64,000 nt of DNA from Ziziphus jujuba (GCF_031755915.1 NC_083386.1:4433001-4497000), one strand, 5' to 3'. Positions 16,167 through 29,847 are shown, numbered from the stretch's first letter. Notes: generated by a model from the sequence alone, not told the origin. Numbers and translations: made by a program.

Positions 16167-16370
16167 ATGGTACGATGTATGAGTGCGGGTTCGATTATTT
16201 TGCTGACGTTTGTAGCGGTTTCAATGGTGGTCCTGCCGTTGCTTTTGCCGCCGTTGCCTCCTCCGCCGTTGATGCTTCTCTTCTTCCCGGTTGGTATTAT
16301 GGCCGCTCTGATGCTCTTGGCTTTCTCTCCCATCGATGGTCCTGGAAACGTCGTCGTTCAGTCCGTGTAG
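16167..16370 (+). CDS. ARGOS/ORGAN SIZE RELATED (OSR) family small membrane protein
   Basis: Single-exon ORF of 67 codons with ATG at 16167 and TAG at 16368. Residues 9-27 and 35-52 are hydrophobic and flank the proline-rich core LLLPPLPPPPLMLLFFPVG, which is the signature of the OSR domain in ARGOS, ARL and OSR1. In the family this two-helix domain sits in the ER and promotes organ growth; ARGOS proteins also dampen ethylene signalling at the receptor level. The protein is short and lacks the longer N-terminal extension of ARGOS, so it is closer in form to OSR1-type members. The coding sequence is GC-richer than its surroundings, as expected of a real gene. An overlapping 80-residue frame at 16175-16417 is a shadow. 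Confidence 0.85.
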   Translation: MVRCMSAGSIILLTFVAVSMVVLPLLLPPLPPPPLMLLFFPVGIMAALMLLAFSPIDGPGNVVVQSV

Positions 16371-16613
16371 AAGAAGCGGTGCGGCTGCGTTGCTGCCGCA
16401 TTTGTCCTCTTTCGTAATTTTAGTATCCCCATTTTTTTTTTTTTTTTTTTAACTTTGTAATACTGAATATGAGAAGAAAATTTGGATTAATACATTGACT
16501 TGACAAAGGAAAGAAGTAGAATAATGAAAATTTTCATTTTATCTTTATTTATTTTTGATGTTGCTTGAATGTATGTTTAGTAAATGAAAGATTTATTCAA
16601 TATCCTTTGTTTT

Positions 16614-16657
<44 letters not shown>

Positions 16658-18135
16658 TATCTATTTTATTATTGGCGTGCAATCTTATAGAAAATTATTT
16701 ATAATTCCAGAAAAGAATTTCAAATATATCATGTGTTATATAATTTTTTTAATGATAATTAATAAATTTTAGGTTTTGTAATGAATAAATTATTATGGAT
16801 AAAAAAATAAATAGATAAAACCAAAAAAAAAAAATTGTATTTGAAAAAATAACCAGTTTAAATAAAAAAAATATTTGTTTAACCAATTTTATTCTTTTGC
16901 AAATTCAGGAGTACATTTCCGGAATTCCCAACATAAGAAAAATTTAAATTTTTTGTCATCATTGATGTCTATTAGCAATAAAATCTATATTGTTAAAAAA
17001 GATTTATGTATTATATGATAATTTAAATAGTTATTTACAAAATTTTATTTTTTTAAATTTAATTGTAAAATAAAAAATTAATACATGATTAAATTAGTGA
17101 ATTTGGTGATTATTAGCACTTGTAAGTTGTAACTAATAAGAAAATTCTAATTTTCAGGAATTTAAAAATTTTAAATAATCGAGGTCAAATATCCCAATTA
17201 ATGTTAATTAATTTTAATTTGAATAAAGTCCATTATAATCATTTTGAGGAAGGGAAGGTAAACAGTTTGAAAATCAATTTGGAATTTCTAAAAATTAAGT
17301 AATTATTTGTGTGACTTTTTTTTTTTTGGTGGGTTAGCTATAGTACTTTGCCGGCTAAGTACAACTTTGGACTGAGCCGACCTCTTTGACTTTGGATTGA
17401 AAACAGCTTACTCGTCCATTTGTTGTCCTATGAAGATGGCTTTTTACTCCCACCTTTCTATTTCAACATTTTTGTTATTTTGCTCGTGCTTGTTTTCCCT
17501 AATTCCTAATCTACCCCTCCACATTTAACATACGCCTCATAATCACTAAAAACCATTCCTTTTTCTAACTCCCTTGTGCTGTATCCATGAATACTTGCAC
17601 ATGATAAAACACATGAATCTTATAACTATTAAGAATATGGAAAATTCCTTTTATGTAATCCATAAATACCATGAAAGCCAAAAAATGTGTTTCATTCTTC
17701 TTACGTAACCATCCAAGCAACAATTTCCTTATCCTTTACTCAATGTAATCTCAAAAATCTGCTAACATATGTGCATTTTCATTGAGTGAATTGACAAGAG
17801 GAAAAAGGGTTTAGAGTTCATATCCACTCTCTATTGACCAATTGGTAGTCCAACAAAAAATAAAACAAGACAAAAATTAGGCACATTGATCCCTGCACCA
17901 AGTTTCTCAGTTCACATGTTTCCACCAGCACAGTGCAAATCCTTGCATCCAAACAGGTTAATCGTCCCATTTTTCTCATCATTTGACCGTGATGTTGTCC
18001 GATTTCAAGGCATTTCTCCAGTTAAACATAGCTTTGAGTTAGAAGACAGAAAGCTAAGGGCAATACCAAAAATGAAGCTTGAGGCACGCAAAAATATGTC
18101 AAGCAACAGGCAAATCATCTTCTTGCTCCTTTGCA
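16371..18135. other. Spacer between OSR-like and CITRX 3' ends
   Basis: Convergent spacer of about 1.8 kb, presumably including both 3' UTRs. It holds a poly(T) run at 16433-16450 and a TA microsatellite at 16618-16652. The open frame at 17886-18155 overlaps the CITRX last exon antisense and shows no protein similarity, so it is not called. Confidence 0.6.
16618..16652. repeat. (TA)n microsatellite
   Basis: About 17 uninterrupted TA units downstream of the OSR-like gene. Confidence 0.9.
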
Positions 18136-20893
18136 TTACATCTCGTTATCGATGATGTCCCGCATCATTTGAATTGGAATAAGCCCCTCAGTCCGGATTG
18201 CATCTTTATTTGGATTGGGACTGATAAAAAAAAGTGTAGGCAAGCCTCGTACCTGAGTTATGGGAGTAAACCAGTGAAAAACTTCGCATTTATCATCTTC
18301 AAATGGTAATTTTTATACTGGTAACTCAATCTTTTTCATACATGGCAATTATATCAAATCAACACCAAGGTAACTTCTTCCAGAATGTAAAAGGTTTAGA
18401 CTGCTAAACCCCAAAACAGGCATGATACAAATAAGTGAATTTCCACGGATAAGTATAGCTACAAATACCAACTTCAAACTGGATCTATATTTGGTTCATG
18501 AACTCACAGATCCCAGAAGTTTTCTATCAACAAATATTCTAGTGCAACATGCAGATCTAGAATAAAGAAAAGATAAGGGAAAAGTAATTACCTGCATGTC
18601 ACGTGCAAACTCATACTCATCATCTGTGTCAACCTTAACAATCATAGCATTGCTTTCGTACTCCACAGCAAGCTGTTATAAGAATTCATGTTAAGATTTA
18701 TTGAATGACCTTTACTTCTAAAAAATTTATGAGATTAGAATTTGGATAAACCAATACATATCAAATGAACAAAATAATCAGAAACAAAATAAGCATCACA
18801 TATGCAGACAATAATTTACCAGAACCGAGGTTCTCTACGATTCAAATATAAGACCTAACAAACACAGCAGTAAAAATGTATTCACAAATAGTCACAGTAC
18901 GGCAAATAGTGTTAGTTCATAGTCTGTATATCTGAGATAAGGGCTATCAAATCTAACTTCGGCTATTATCAATCCTGAATATGGAACCTTGCTATATTCC
19001 AAAGATAATCTGCGTGTTAAACGATTCATAAAATGATAGATAAGATAAATCTAAACCATGTTAAATTAGCACCAAATCCAGTGAGACCTAACAACCATTC
19101 TCACCATTGATATGATTAAATTACAATCAAAATATAATTGAAATGGTTTCTTATAGACAACACTAATGCTATTACATCCCAAATACAAAAGAAAGCAGAT
19201 TTGGAATCTGAATCCCTCACTTATTATAGCTCAGCTTTAGATATGGTTCAAAACATAGTAGAGTAGATCTAATGGTTAAAATTTCCTATTAATGAAACAA
19301 AGTCTCAAAATTTTCTATCCCTCTTAAATACAAAAATTAAAAGATAGTTGATTGAAAGTCAATTCCAAATATCCAACAATAGAAATATTGTTCTAAAAAA
19401 AAAGTCATGCTGTATTCACGTTCTCACATCCTGCTTTGAAACAAGTTTCAAGAAATTTCATAATAATGCTATAGACTAAGAAGTAAGAACAATAAATTTT
19501 TAGGAATATTCTATCTGGATGGCAAGATTTTTGCCAACCCACTAACTGATGACACTAGACTCATTCAATAAGAAAAACTGCTGAATCCAGCATTTTCCAA
19601 AAGCAAATATGATTTGTGAGAATGAGCGTTGAAAAATAGGGGTTTGAGCCTAAATGATTTTGTCATTGTTGGAGCAACTTTCACCCTAGCTTCCCTTCTA
19701 AAAGATTTGAATTAATATACTCATGAACATGAAACAATAATAGCAGTTGGTTTTCTTTAAAAAAAATTTAAAAAAAAAAAAAAAAAAAAAGGTTCAAAAT
19801 CTCAAAGAGCTTCTTGCAATATGTAAATACATTTATTGGCAAGTTCAAGGCAACTAATTCTTAAAAAGAATAAAACAAAATGATTTTAAGTTAAATGATT
19901 TAAGTTTCTTTAGTAGCCAAATAACCATCAGAAATTATTATGTATTAAGCTTCAATTACTCAAAAGAAAAAGATTAACGCAAAGTCCTTTTTTTATTCCT
20001 CTTAAATTTTGCACCTTATGGAACATCTAAATCATTTCCAAAGCTTATAACTGATAGTCTAAAACTGAAACAGACAAAAATACCATTTCGAGTTCTTGAG
20101 CCATCAGAATACAGGGTCCACACCATGTTGCATAAAAATCAATAATAAGAGGTACATTTCTCTCTCCCTTTACCAGTTCCTGGATCTCCTGAGCTGAAAG
20201 CTTCTTCTGCTCTCCCAAAATAACAAATACATGAGTTAAACTTCAAACTTAACAGATAAAAAAGAATATCAAAATCCAATAATTTTGGGTCCTCTTAATT
20301 TTCTTTTTTTAGTCTTTCTATGCACTCTCTTTGCCTTGTACCTCCATTAGAGGTCACTATAACAAATATCAAAATTATATAAGATATCACCATTTTGGCC
20401 TCCAAACAAAAAGGAAGTGCACTCTCATCAGGAAGAAACGCAAAACTGAACCAAAAAGAGACTTCTATGGCACATCAAAGAACAAAGTAAAATTTTTGAA
20501 CAATTTGAAACAAATCCTGTCACGAACCAGGGGCATAAATGGAATGCACAAGCAAATTCGAAAATTCCAAAGCAATTTTTTTTTCTTTTATAATTGTTTA
20601 AACAAGAAGAAGAATTTCAACACATAAAGGGCATGACATACCACAAGATAGTCTTCTCTAACATACTTGCCGCGAGGAGGTTTGCAAAGCAGCTTTCTTG
20701 GGTTCGCTGAGAGTGAAAAGTTTGTGTCTTTTAAGGTGGGGTTGGTAGAAAAGAGTGAGCTTTGCTTCTGGATTTTCATGGAGGATTGTGGAAAGGAAAA
20801 GTATGGCAGTTGGGCATTCATTGATGAGATTATAGGGGAGATATTGGCCATGAAAATGCTGCGAGAAGTTATATGAGCTTCAAGACGAGCCAT
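18136..20893 (-). CDS. CITRX: Thioredoxin z / CITRX, chloroplastic
   Basis: Four exons on the minus strand: 20893-20642, 20206-20084, 18672-18592, 18252-18136; 190 residues, all junctions GT-AG and in phase 0. The first about 70 residues are Ser/Thr/Asn-rich and poor in acidic residues, a typical chloroplast transit peptide. The mature part begins near CKPPRGKYVREDYL. The thioredoxin active site WCGPC is at residues 112-116 in the context DFYATWCGPCILMAQ, and the cis-proline is in VRGLPTLFF. The C-terminus RDIIDNEM matches Arabidopsis TRX z (At3g06730) from memory. Known role: a plastid thioredoxin associated with the plastid-encoded RNA polymerase and the fructokinase-like proteins, needed for chloroplast development; in tomato it was described as CITRX, an interactor of Cf-9. 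Intron 2 is large (about 1.4 kb) and holds nothing recognisable. Confidence 0.96.
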
Positions 20894-22498
20894 CTACAAA
20901 GAGAGAGAAGGGGGGGAAGGGAGAGGGGTTTAGCTGCAGAAGACAGCTGCAACTACAAAACCCAACTCGACATGTTGGTTTTGTGGATAATTAATATCCT
21001 TGTTTGGCACATTGGAAAATCTATCGTCGTTCTAGGAATTAAGATTTCCCTACCCCGAATTAGTTATAGTCCATTTAATTTTAAATTTATATAGCCAACA
21101 TAAAATTACGAAATTGACCTCCCTGTTTTGGCAAAATCTGCATGTTGCAAGCGAAAATTTAGGAACGCCGGTACGAACTAGTAGATGTTTTTTTACAAAT
21201 TCTTTAAAATGGAAATTAATATTAAGTTGTTTTTCTTTACAAGTCGTATCACTCCCACCATCGCCCTTAATAATTGACCCTTTTGCTCATACGTGAAGTT
21301 GATCGCGAACAGGTGTTTTGGTCTTATTTACTCGGGCAAGGGAAAAAAAAAGTCTTTTGGTGTTTGAATTTTATCAAACAAACAAACAAAACAAAAACCA
21401 ATATCAAACTCTACTTTCTTTTTTCTTTTCTTTTTTTTTTTTTTTTCAATGAAACACACACACACACACACAAAAAGGACAAACTGTTTTTTTAATTTCT
21501 TTTGGGGGGTCTAACTTTCGTTCAATTTAAGCAACCATTTCTACAAGGCATTGGAGACAAACCCTTTCAATTTAAGCAACCATTTCTACAAGGCATTGGG
21601 GTATAACTTTCGTTCAATTTAAGCAAACTTTTTTCTTTTTCTTTTTGGTTTTTTTTTTTTTTTTTTGAGGTTCAGTACTTGAGGTGGCATCGGGTACGTT
21701 GATTGTCACTCGACGGTTTTAACCTACAAACGAGACAATAATTGTTGCACAATTTGATCCTTTTTGGCGTTTTATTTGGTTTACTTTAATAATTTTTTAC
21801 TAGTTTTTCAATTTCCTCACTACCAGCATTTCCCCAAAAAAAATAGTAACGAAAAGAAAAATGGGCGGGAGCAGTTTTATTAGTTAAAAGTAGAATAAAC
21901 ACGAAATTAAAATGGCATTTTCCCTACAATTAGCTGCTCACGGAAAGAGTACCTCTCTACTCTCTGTTATGTTAGCCAACTTTACCTCCACTGAGAAGAG
22001 ATACAATATAAGAGTAACAATTCAGTTGTTTCCCTTCAGCTTCTTCGTTTATTTTTGGTTAATCAGCTTCTTCATTTGATATTCAGATACAAAATCCACA
22101 GAACGTTTTCTTTGGAAACAAAAAGAAAACATGTTGTGGACTTTTGGCCTTATTGTATTTGGAAATTCCGGAGACAAAATTTACGCAACAACAATCACCA
22201 GTAGAACCAAGAAATTACAGACGGATTGGATGATGAGAATGAAGTAAAAATAATTTTCACTAAAGCAAGCTACTAAAAAATTTTATTAAATTAATCAAAG
22301 CAGCTACAAATTTCTGAATTTGGGAGCTAACATACATTAGAACATGGGAAGAGGAGAGGAGGGGTGAGTGGCGGCTTTTTCTACAATAACTCACCGCTCG
22401 TACAATACCCCGTGTCATAAACTTATAATGCAAGGATTATGATATACCAAGGAAGGACTGAGGTAAGAATATACAAGAAAGAAAGGTTATCCATTGAA
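20894..22498. other. Spacer between CITRX start and RBR 3' end
   Basis: About 1.6 kb: CITRX promoter and leader at one end, RBR 3' UTR at the other. It contains a GA-rich leader stretch at 20897-20930, a (CA)n array near 21454-21472, a poly(T) run at 21649-21666 and a local tandem duplication at 21513-21627. No coding frame is supported. Confidence 0.6.
21513..21627. repeat. Local duplication, 34-base unit repeated two and a half times
   Basis: ttcaatttaagcaaccattt and the following 14 bases occur at 21521-21554 and again at 21566-21599. A third partial copy preceded by the same AACTTTCG as the first lies at about 21606-21627. Confidence 0.85.
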
Positions 22499-25400
22499 TT
22501 AGTAATCGGGTTTCTCAGTTTTCAGTGGCGCACCTGATGAGGATGCAGAACTCCCATTTTGAAGGTACAGGCTGTTGGCCACCATAGAATCACTAACCAA
22601 GCCAACGTCAACATCATCAAAGTTGAGTGTGCCTCTGAGCTTCCGGGTACTGAAAACAGAATAAAAGAGGGAAATCATTATAATTGCACCCCGGAAAAAA
22701 AGTTTACCGGCACCATGAAAAAAAGCATATACCCATTCAAGCGATTATTGATGGCAGTCAGATCTTTTGAAGGACTCTGGTATGCATGAGTGCTCTCTCC
22801 AACACATGCGTAATAGCTTTTCGAGGTATTTGAGATCAAGGCATCCATCTGTAGACATAATTCAAAATTTTCACCCAAAGACCAACAATAGTACTATAAT
22901 TTATTGACGGACCATGATCTAAAGAATGAACATGAATAATGTTGCCAATAGTAAACATGCAAAACAATATGGCCAACAACACCTCGCACACAGAATGGTA
23001 TTTCATGCATATATTAAGCACAATTGATCAGGCTTTTTGAAAAACCATAACATCATGGATATCTAAGAGTCCAAAAACATAAACAAATACCTTAGACGTC
23101 CGCAATGGAGAAACATAGACATTGTGTGTTGCAGATACTTTCTTCGGAGACATATCGGGGAGACTTGGAAAAGATGATACCTTAGGTGATTCTGGACATG
23201 GAACTAATGGGCCAGGAGGCAAAAGAAAACCAATTAGCAAACTGAATGTAGGAATAAACTAAAAAATAGAACAGTATAACAATTACAGAAATAATATAGT
23301 CGAAAAAAAAAAAAAAAAAAAAAAAAAGCAAGAACAAGAAATGCGTACCATCCTTGTTATTGTTCACCTCAGCAACCCTACTAGTTTTTGCACTTGGTAC
23401 AGCAGGTCCAAGCTCTACCAGCAGAGGCTTTATTGTAGGAATGAATATTTCATTGTAAAATGTAATAATATCAACATGCTCCGGTCCTGGTCTCTGCTTC
23501 CAAACCTTTAGAATGGTTAGATCTGCCTAGGTAATAGACAGTTAAGAAGAGAGTAAGCTTAGAAATCATACCCCATTACTACGTGCTGATGACCAATCAA
23601 CAAACACACTGCGAAAAACTTGGGGTTTACAATGTGGTTGCTTCCTATAGTTGTAAATTATTTCCCTAAAGGTGAGGCTAAGTTGAGAAATCTGCAATCC
23701 AGAACAATGGAAGAGTAAGGAGAAAAAGGGAAAACAAATGTTTTTGGGGGGAAAAAAAAAAAAAAAAAAGGTTGAACAAAAAATAACACGTAACAAATTA
23801 CTGATATCAGACCTTTGCAACACCATAGAAACAACAAAGGATAATCTGGTCAATATGGCGGTTAAAGAGAAGTGCTGTCTTCCGACCAAGTATTTGTTGA
23901 AAAAGACAGTAGACATGCTCCCTGATTTGCTGGGGCAGTTGCAGCCTTTCTACCATACCATTGATTCTGACAGCAGCCAACTTAATAATCTAGGTGAGAA
24001 AAAATACAATTGATGAGCAGTAAAAAAGAAAACTAGAAAGAAAAGGAAAAGCCAGAAGAATCATATCCTAATGAAATTCAATGGCAATTCAATGATAAAA
24101 CACATACCATATAAGATATGGATTCTCACAAGACCAAAGCAATTTCTACAACATAATTGCTAAAGATGAAAATCATAAAAATTATATACAACTAAAAGAG
24201 GCACACAGAGCAGTACAGACGCATTCACTTGGAAAATACAACCAAAAATCCTCTGTCTGTCCAGAACAAATCAGCTTGTTAAGATATACTTGTCATCGCC
24301 AGGGACATCTATCATGCAATTTAACAAAAATACACGCTTGGTTGGATGGCTCCATAGAATGTGGTCAGGATAAGTTTCCAAAACTAATTACCTCAATGGC
24401 CTTATGCCTCATTACATCCCTCTACCATGTTCCAAAATCCAGCAAAAGATGCCTCAAAAAAATCTTAAACATAGCATGATACCTTGAAGAAAATTTCTAA
24501 TCTTTTTGAGTAAGTGAAACAGAGAATGTATATTTTAAAGTCTGATACCTTGCTAAAGAAAATATTGATTCCAGTTTCTGCACATGTTTCCCCCCCACCT
24601 CCTGGATTTGGCCGCGTTGGACTTTACAACATACAACAAAGGTAGAATCCAATTAAAAACATTGAAAAATTTAATACAGAGCAAATAAATTAGTTTGGCA
24701 CTTCCTGGGATCAAGTATGGTACCTTGCAAATGCAGACTGCAAAGGGGGAGGAGGAAGCTTTGATTTAAGGTTACTGAAGGGTAGAAGACGATCCTTCAC
24801 AGGTGATGTAAACGAATTCCGCTCTACTAGTACACTTCGAAACTCTGCATTTGGTCTCTTTGGAGACCTGATATCCCCATTATGGCCTGGAAAAATAAAT
24901 ATGTATATGATCAGTTGGATAAGTTGAATCTAATTTTTACTACTTCCACATACTACCACAAAAATTTCCACTGTGGAATTAGTAAAAGATTTCTGAAGTC
25001 CACCTGGTGACGTCTCATTCTTTTGTAAAGAAGGTACTGGAGGCAACACTCCACAAGAGAAGTCGGCAATTGCATCCAAAGATGGCATCGGTTCTGCTAA
25101 TAAACCAAGACGATTTATTTCTGAAGAGAGAGAGGGTCTTGCAACTGTCAAAGAATTGTACATTGAGGAACCCTTCTCCCATACCATACTTTCCAAAAGG
25201 CGTTCTTCCAATGAATTTAGATGCCGTCTCAATTCTCTAGGAAGAGATACCTCATGTCTAACAAAACTTTCTATCACCTTGCTAAGATCAAAAGCTGTGA
25301 TACCAGTTCTCTCCAACACTGCAGGAAACAACATTGTAACAGTCTTATGTGTTGCAAGAACTAATTCAGCAGAGCAGGCAAGCATACATCTGTGAAACCT

Positions 25401-28400
25401 CTCATTAGTCAATAAAGAGGTCAAATTAGGAGCATGCAAAATTTGAGCCTCTGCTCTACACATTGCTTCCAGTACCCGAAAATATAGTTTGACTGCTTCC
25501 AATCTTCGTTGTTCTGCCCAGACATTGTCCATGAGGTTAGCACTATGTAAACTCCCAGTTACACAACTATCTCCCAGAGCACTGCCCGGAAATATGGCCT
25601 CCAATATTATTTTTGCCCTGCGAATCACATCATTAGTAACATCCCTATCACATGATGCAAGAAAGCATTCCAGCTCCTGTGATGGTTTTGCTGGAAGTGG
25701 AGAAATAACTGTCCGAAGCCACTTTGCTGTTGTCATTGCAGTGCTCACAGGTGTAGCTGCCATCTTTGAATTAGCACCATCAAGAATTCCATTAGCATGA
25801 GAACCAGGAGAGCGATGGGGAGAGAGTGGACTTGTAATTGTTTTTGTTGGAGAAGCTATCAAATCATATTTCCTCTAAAAAACAATATGGAAGACACTGT
25901 CAAACCAATTTTGTCCAAGGGACACACAAAGAAGGAAAAACTTCAAATAACCTCATAGCATTTGAACAATGTGATGCACATAGAAGGCATACCTTGACAC
26001 CACTTAAACTCATGGAACCTCCTGACGAGCTCCCTGAATTAAGTAAGCTGTCTTCCTCATTAAGAAACACCCTCTCATCCAGTTCACCCTTATTCCTAAT
26101 TGCCTCATCATAATCTTTATCTAAAATATCTACACTAGATGACAAAGACTCGTCCATCAAACCATCAAAATAGGCTAAACCATCTGCATTTCAAGGGACC
26201 AAATAACAGAAGCTTCAATAAGCATTAGAAAAAGCCAAGCTATCAAAACAAAAAATTGTATACAATAGAAACTAAAAGCTTTCAAAGGAACCTGGATCGA
26301 TGTTCTCAAGATTTTCAACTTTACACTCAGATGCCAAACGAGGCTTCTTCTTTAAAATTTCCGCTATTAAAGTATTGGCCTTTTCTATTGTCTTCTTTAG
26401 CTCATCTTCCGAGGTATTATATATGTTGCAAAGGGATGCAAGCAGATCCACGCCTTTGTTGCCTTTCTTAACTGAAATATAGATTAATGTATCAACAAAA
26501 ATGAAGAACAAGATGGACCCAGAGCAAAAAAGAAGAAAATAATAAATTGATCAGAAAAAACAAAGTGTCAAAATGGACGCTAAAAAAAGCCCAACATAAA
26601 AGTACCAAATTTTGGAGAGTCATTGATGCTAAAGTTTCGGAAGTGAACAGGGACATGAAGGATTAAAATAGCCTGCAACAAATATCACCAAGAAGTAAGA
26701 GAAGTCTTCCAGATGCAGAATGCAGAACCCACACCAAGTTTTTTCCTATTTTATATGCATATGTATGTATGTATGTCTGTAAGTAGGCATGTACGCAGTA
26801 TGTATAACTTTATTGAATGTAGAATTAACAAGAGGATGAGAAATCCTCTATATTATAACACAAAAGAACTAACAGCAAAAATTTATTAACATAGGAAGAA
26901 GATAACTGACCAGTACAGATACCAAACCATTCATGCAAGTCACTAGGTCCTTGAAGCGGCTGAACACATGCACCCTCAATGCCAAAAACAGCAACCAACC
27001 GAAACGATGGTACTTTGACATATGACCAGTGGTATCAATACTGGCATCACTTGTCAAGAAGAATTCTTGGCACGCGCGTTGATAGTACCTTGTAGAATTA
27101 AAACAAGAAGATATGAATTTAATATAAGATCTTCAATAAAATCTAGACAAATAGAAGTTTTACTTAGAAAATGCAAGTTGTTTGGTAAATTGAGATGATA
27201 TGATACGATACCAGATTTACAGTTCAGTACAAGATATCTAAATACCATTCATCAAATTCATCAAAAGAAAAAATATCATTCACCAAATCATGCTATCTAA
27301 ATCTCTTTCCTCAAATCAATGGCAAGATTTCAAACTTCAAAATGCTAAAATTTAAAATACATAATACCCATTCCCATGCAATGGTACAAACAATTATTAC
27401 AATTGGAATGATTCTTTTAGTTGAACGATAATTGGCAAAACAGTTTCACTTTTCATGAAACCAATATGCAAATAAATAGGCTGCACAAATCCACAATGCA
27501 ATCCGTAGAAAACCTCATATGGCCTTCCTAAGCAATTGTTGATACCTAGAAAAATATAGTTCATATGACTAAAAAGAAACCAGGTGGCCTCTAAGTGGTT
27601 AGAATTCGTAGCTATACTGTAAATATAGCATTTTGGAATCTAAATAGTAAAGCAAGCTTCTTTAACCAAACCCAAAATTTAATACAATGGATTTTTATCC
27701 ATAACACAATTAAGAAACAAGAGAAAGTATTAGTTGTCAATTAACATTGCTATTGTTTCCACCACTACCAATTTGCAACCCTGGCTACCACCGCATAGAA
27801 CAACGATTTGCTACCACAAAACCATACGTATGTATCTTACATCAGCACATTTCATGAATGCAAAGTAGTATCAACAAGGATCACTGATTGTTATTGTTCC
27901 TTTAAAAAGAGGATCAGGGATTGCCTTCAACATGAGCCTCCCAGAAACAAAATGTATTTCTGAGTTGGAACTTGGTTCCACCTTTTAAGCATGCAATTAA
28001 TTATAAGAGTTTATACAAGATTAGATAAATTACTTGATGAGAGAGGAAGAAGTTCAAACCATCGAATTATATAATGATAATTAATCAGCAATGTAAATAT
28101 AGGAAGGAAAAAAAAAAAATACGCAAAAGAAAGGATATCTACTTGATTAAACGGCTCAAGTGCGTAAAATTGACCTGTAATTCCTTTGCCTGATAAAGAT
28201 GAATGCAAAAGCATGAGTAAAGTCTCAGATAGACTGGCAACATATATAAAAAACAAAGTAAAAGAAACCAGATAAAGCATCCCTCCCAAAATATAAACAT
28301 AAATTACTATAAAGCATTACCTCAATCCTGTTCTCCCAATCCATGCCATACAGATGACTCAAAATAGAACCAGCTTTAACAACAAACTGAGGAAACTCTT

Positions 28401-29120
28401 TGAAAAAATCCATAATGCTGGGAAAAGAAAAAGGATGGCAAAAATTCAAAACCAAACGTTTACAAATTGAAACAAAGTAAACCAGACTAACATGGGACAT
28501 ACTTCAGCTTTGCAGCTCTCAATATCCGGCATAGAGTAATTCCATTATCATCAGGACTCTGCTGCACATAATCTGCATTCTTATCACTTAACCTCTTTAC
28601 AGCAAACACGACAAATGCATTCCAGTAGCGTTCAGCTTCTTCAGGCTGGTACAATGAAATGTAGTTCGTTTAGTTAGCAAAGAAAGTAACAACCTCCTTA
28701 ATTCAACATCGTACAGTTTTACAACTCTATCCAATTGAAAAAAAAAGTAAAATGTACCATTCCATTTCCGATGGCAGGCACATTCGTTGATAGTACATGT
28801 TTGGTCTCTTTAAACAGCCTCAAAGCTTCCATATAAGTGTTTTCATCCATAGATAATCCACTCTGCAACCAGTGCGGTGTCCAGTGTACAGATAGTTTTA
28901 GAATTTATAGAATTTAGTACCACCAAGAGACTATGTATAACACATATAAAGATAATCATAAAAGCATATAAAGCCAGGTTAAAACTGATAGCAGTTAAAA
29001 TATAAAAACCTTGCAGAAATCGGTAAAACGAGTTTCCATGGGATCCACAATGCCACCATCTGTATGCAAACTATTTAAAACTTTATTATCTTCCGTCTTC
29101 TCCATAGCCGGCGGACTCAT
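22499..29120 (-). CDS. RBR: Retinoblastoma-related protein (RBR)
   Basis: Eighteen coding exons on the minus strand: 29120-29010, 28862-28758, 28645-28503, 28417-28321, 28189-28143, 27088-26911, 26672-26606, 26471-26292, 26183-25993, 25874-25004, 24886-24724, 24621-24549, 23989-23813, 23691-23572, 23493-23349, 23203-23091, 22848-22733, 22649-22499. They sum to 1,015 residues, the usual plant RBR length. The start MSPPAMEK and end EKPDY fit the family. Pocket A lies in the large exon 10 (from about residue 415, [12 protein letters not shown]), pocket B in exons 12-15 ([31 protein letters not shown]), with CDK-type SP sites around exon 10 start and in PDMSPKKVS. Known role: binds E2F-DP factors and LxCxE proteins to block G1-S entry and to control stem-cell divisions; inactivated by CYCD-CDKA phosphorylation. 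The Arabidopsis locus is At3g12280, next to PRMT3. Exon 15 may alternatively start at 23526. Confidence 0.97.
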
Positions 29121-29700
29121 CAAACCCTAGCTGATTCAGTAAATCGAAATCAAACCCAGCTGCAAAATTTGTTAAATTTAATATATAGTCACCCATATAT
29201 CAAACTTGACCAGGAAGAATTCAAATAATTTGGGCTAATTTGCTAATTTTATAAAGTTGCGGGCAAAACTCAACCCAAAAAATAAAGAAAAAGAACTCAA
29301 ATTTTATAAACAAAAAAAGAAAAAGCAAACAAGGATTTCTAAAACGTATGAATAGAATTTGGTGGTGCATTCCTTGCCCTATTGAGCAAACTAACAAAGC
29401 CTAATTTTTTATCTCCAAAATTAATACTACTATTTCACTCTCCAATTAATTAACCGAAAGACCTAGCTAGAGACCAAAATAATTCAACGAAATCATAACC
29501 CAAAAAACAAAAAAAAAAAAGACACAAATTTAAAAAAGTTTGAACTAAAATGATAAAAATTAAAAAAAAAAAAAAATCTTACCGTTGGCTCCGGAGCAAG
29601 AAGAACCAGTAGAGATCTCTGAGTGATCTCTTACTGAGCTCTCACAAAGCAGCAGATCCAGAGAAGAAAACCTGAGCAAACCGCCAAGTTTTCACAGATC
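29121..29700 (-). promoter_or_regulatory. RBR 5' leader with intron
   Basis: Upstream of the RBR ATG a GTAAGA donor (minus strand, intron from 29582) and a TTTTGCAG acceptor (intron end 29160) define a likely 423-base leader intron. The first leader exon would cover about 29583-29700. The intron is T/A-rich as usual in plants. No ATG is seen in the spliced leader portion next to the start. Confidence 0.5.
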
Positions 29701-29744
29701 GAATCGAAAGCTAAAAAGACGAGGGTTTTTCACAAGCAAAAAAC

Positions 29745-29847
29745 TCTCCCTCTCTCTCTCTCTCTCTCTCTTTCTCAATCTCTGAACCCTATCTCTCTCT
29801 CTCTCTCTCTCTCTATCTCTTTCCCTTTCTCTTTCTTTCTCTCTCTA
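29745..29847. repeat. CT/GA-rich microsatellite cluster in RBR promoter/leader
   Basis: Three (CT)n blocks separated by short interruptions. On the RBR strand this reads as GA repeats just upstream of the leader. Confidence 0.85.

Noticed and set aside
16175..16417. 80-residue frame overlapping the OSR-like gene
   Set aside because: It is the +2 shadow of the OSR-like ORF, which carries the family signature.
24930..25003. Extension of RBR exon 10 to the stop at 24930
   Set aside because: It is read-through into the intron; the GTGGAC donor at 25003 rejoins [11 protein letters not shown] in the next exon, as in other RBR proteins.
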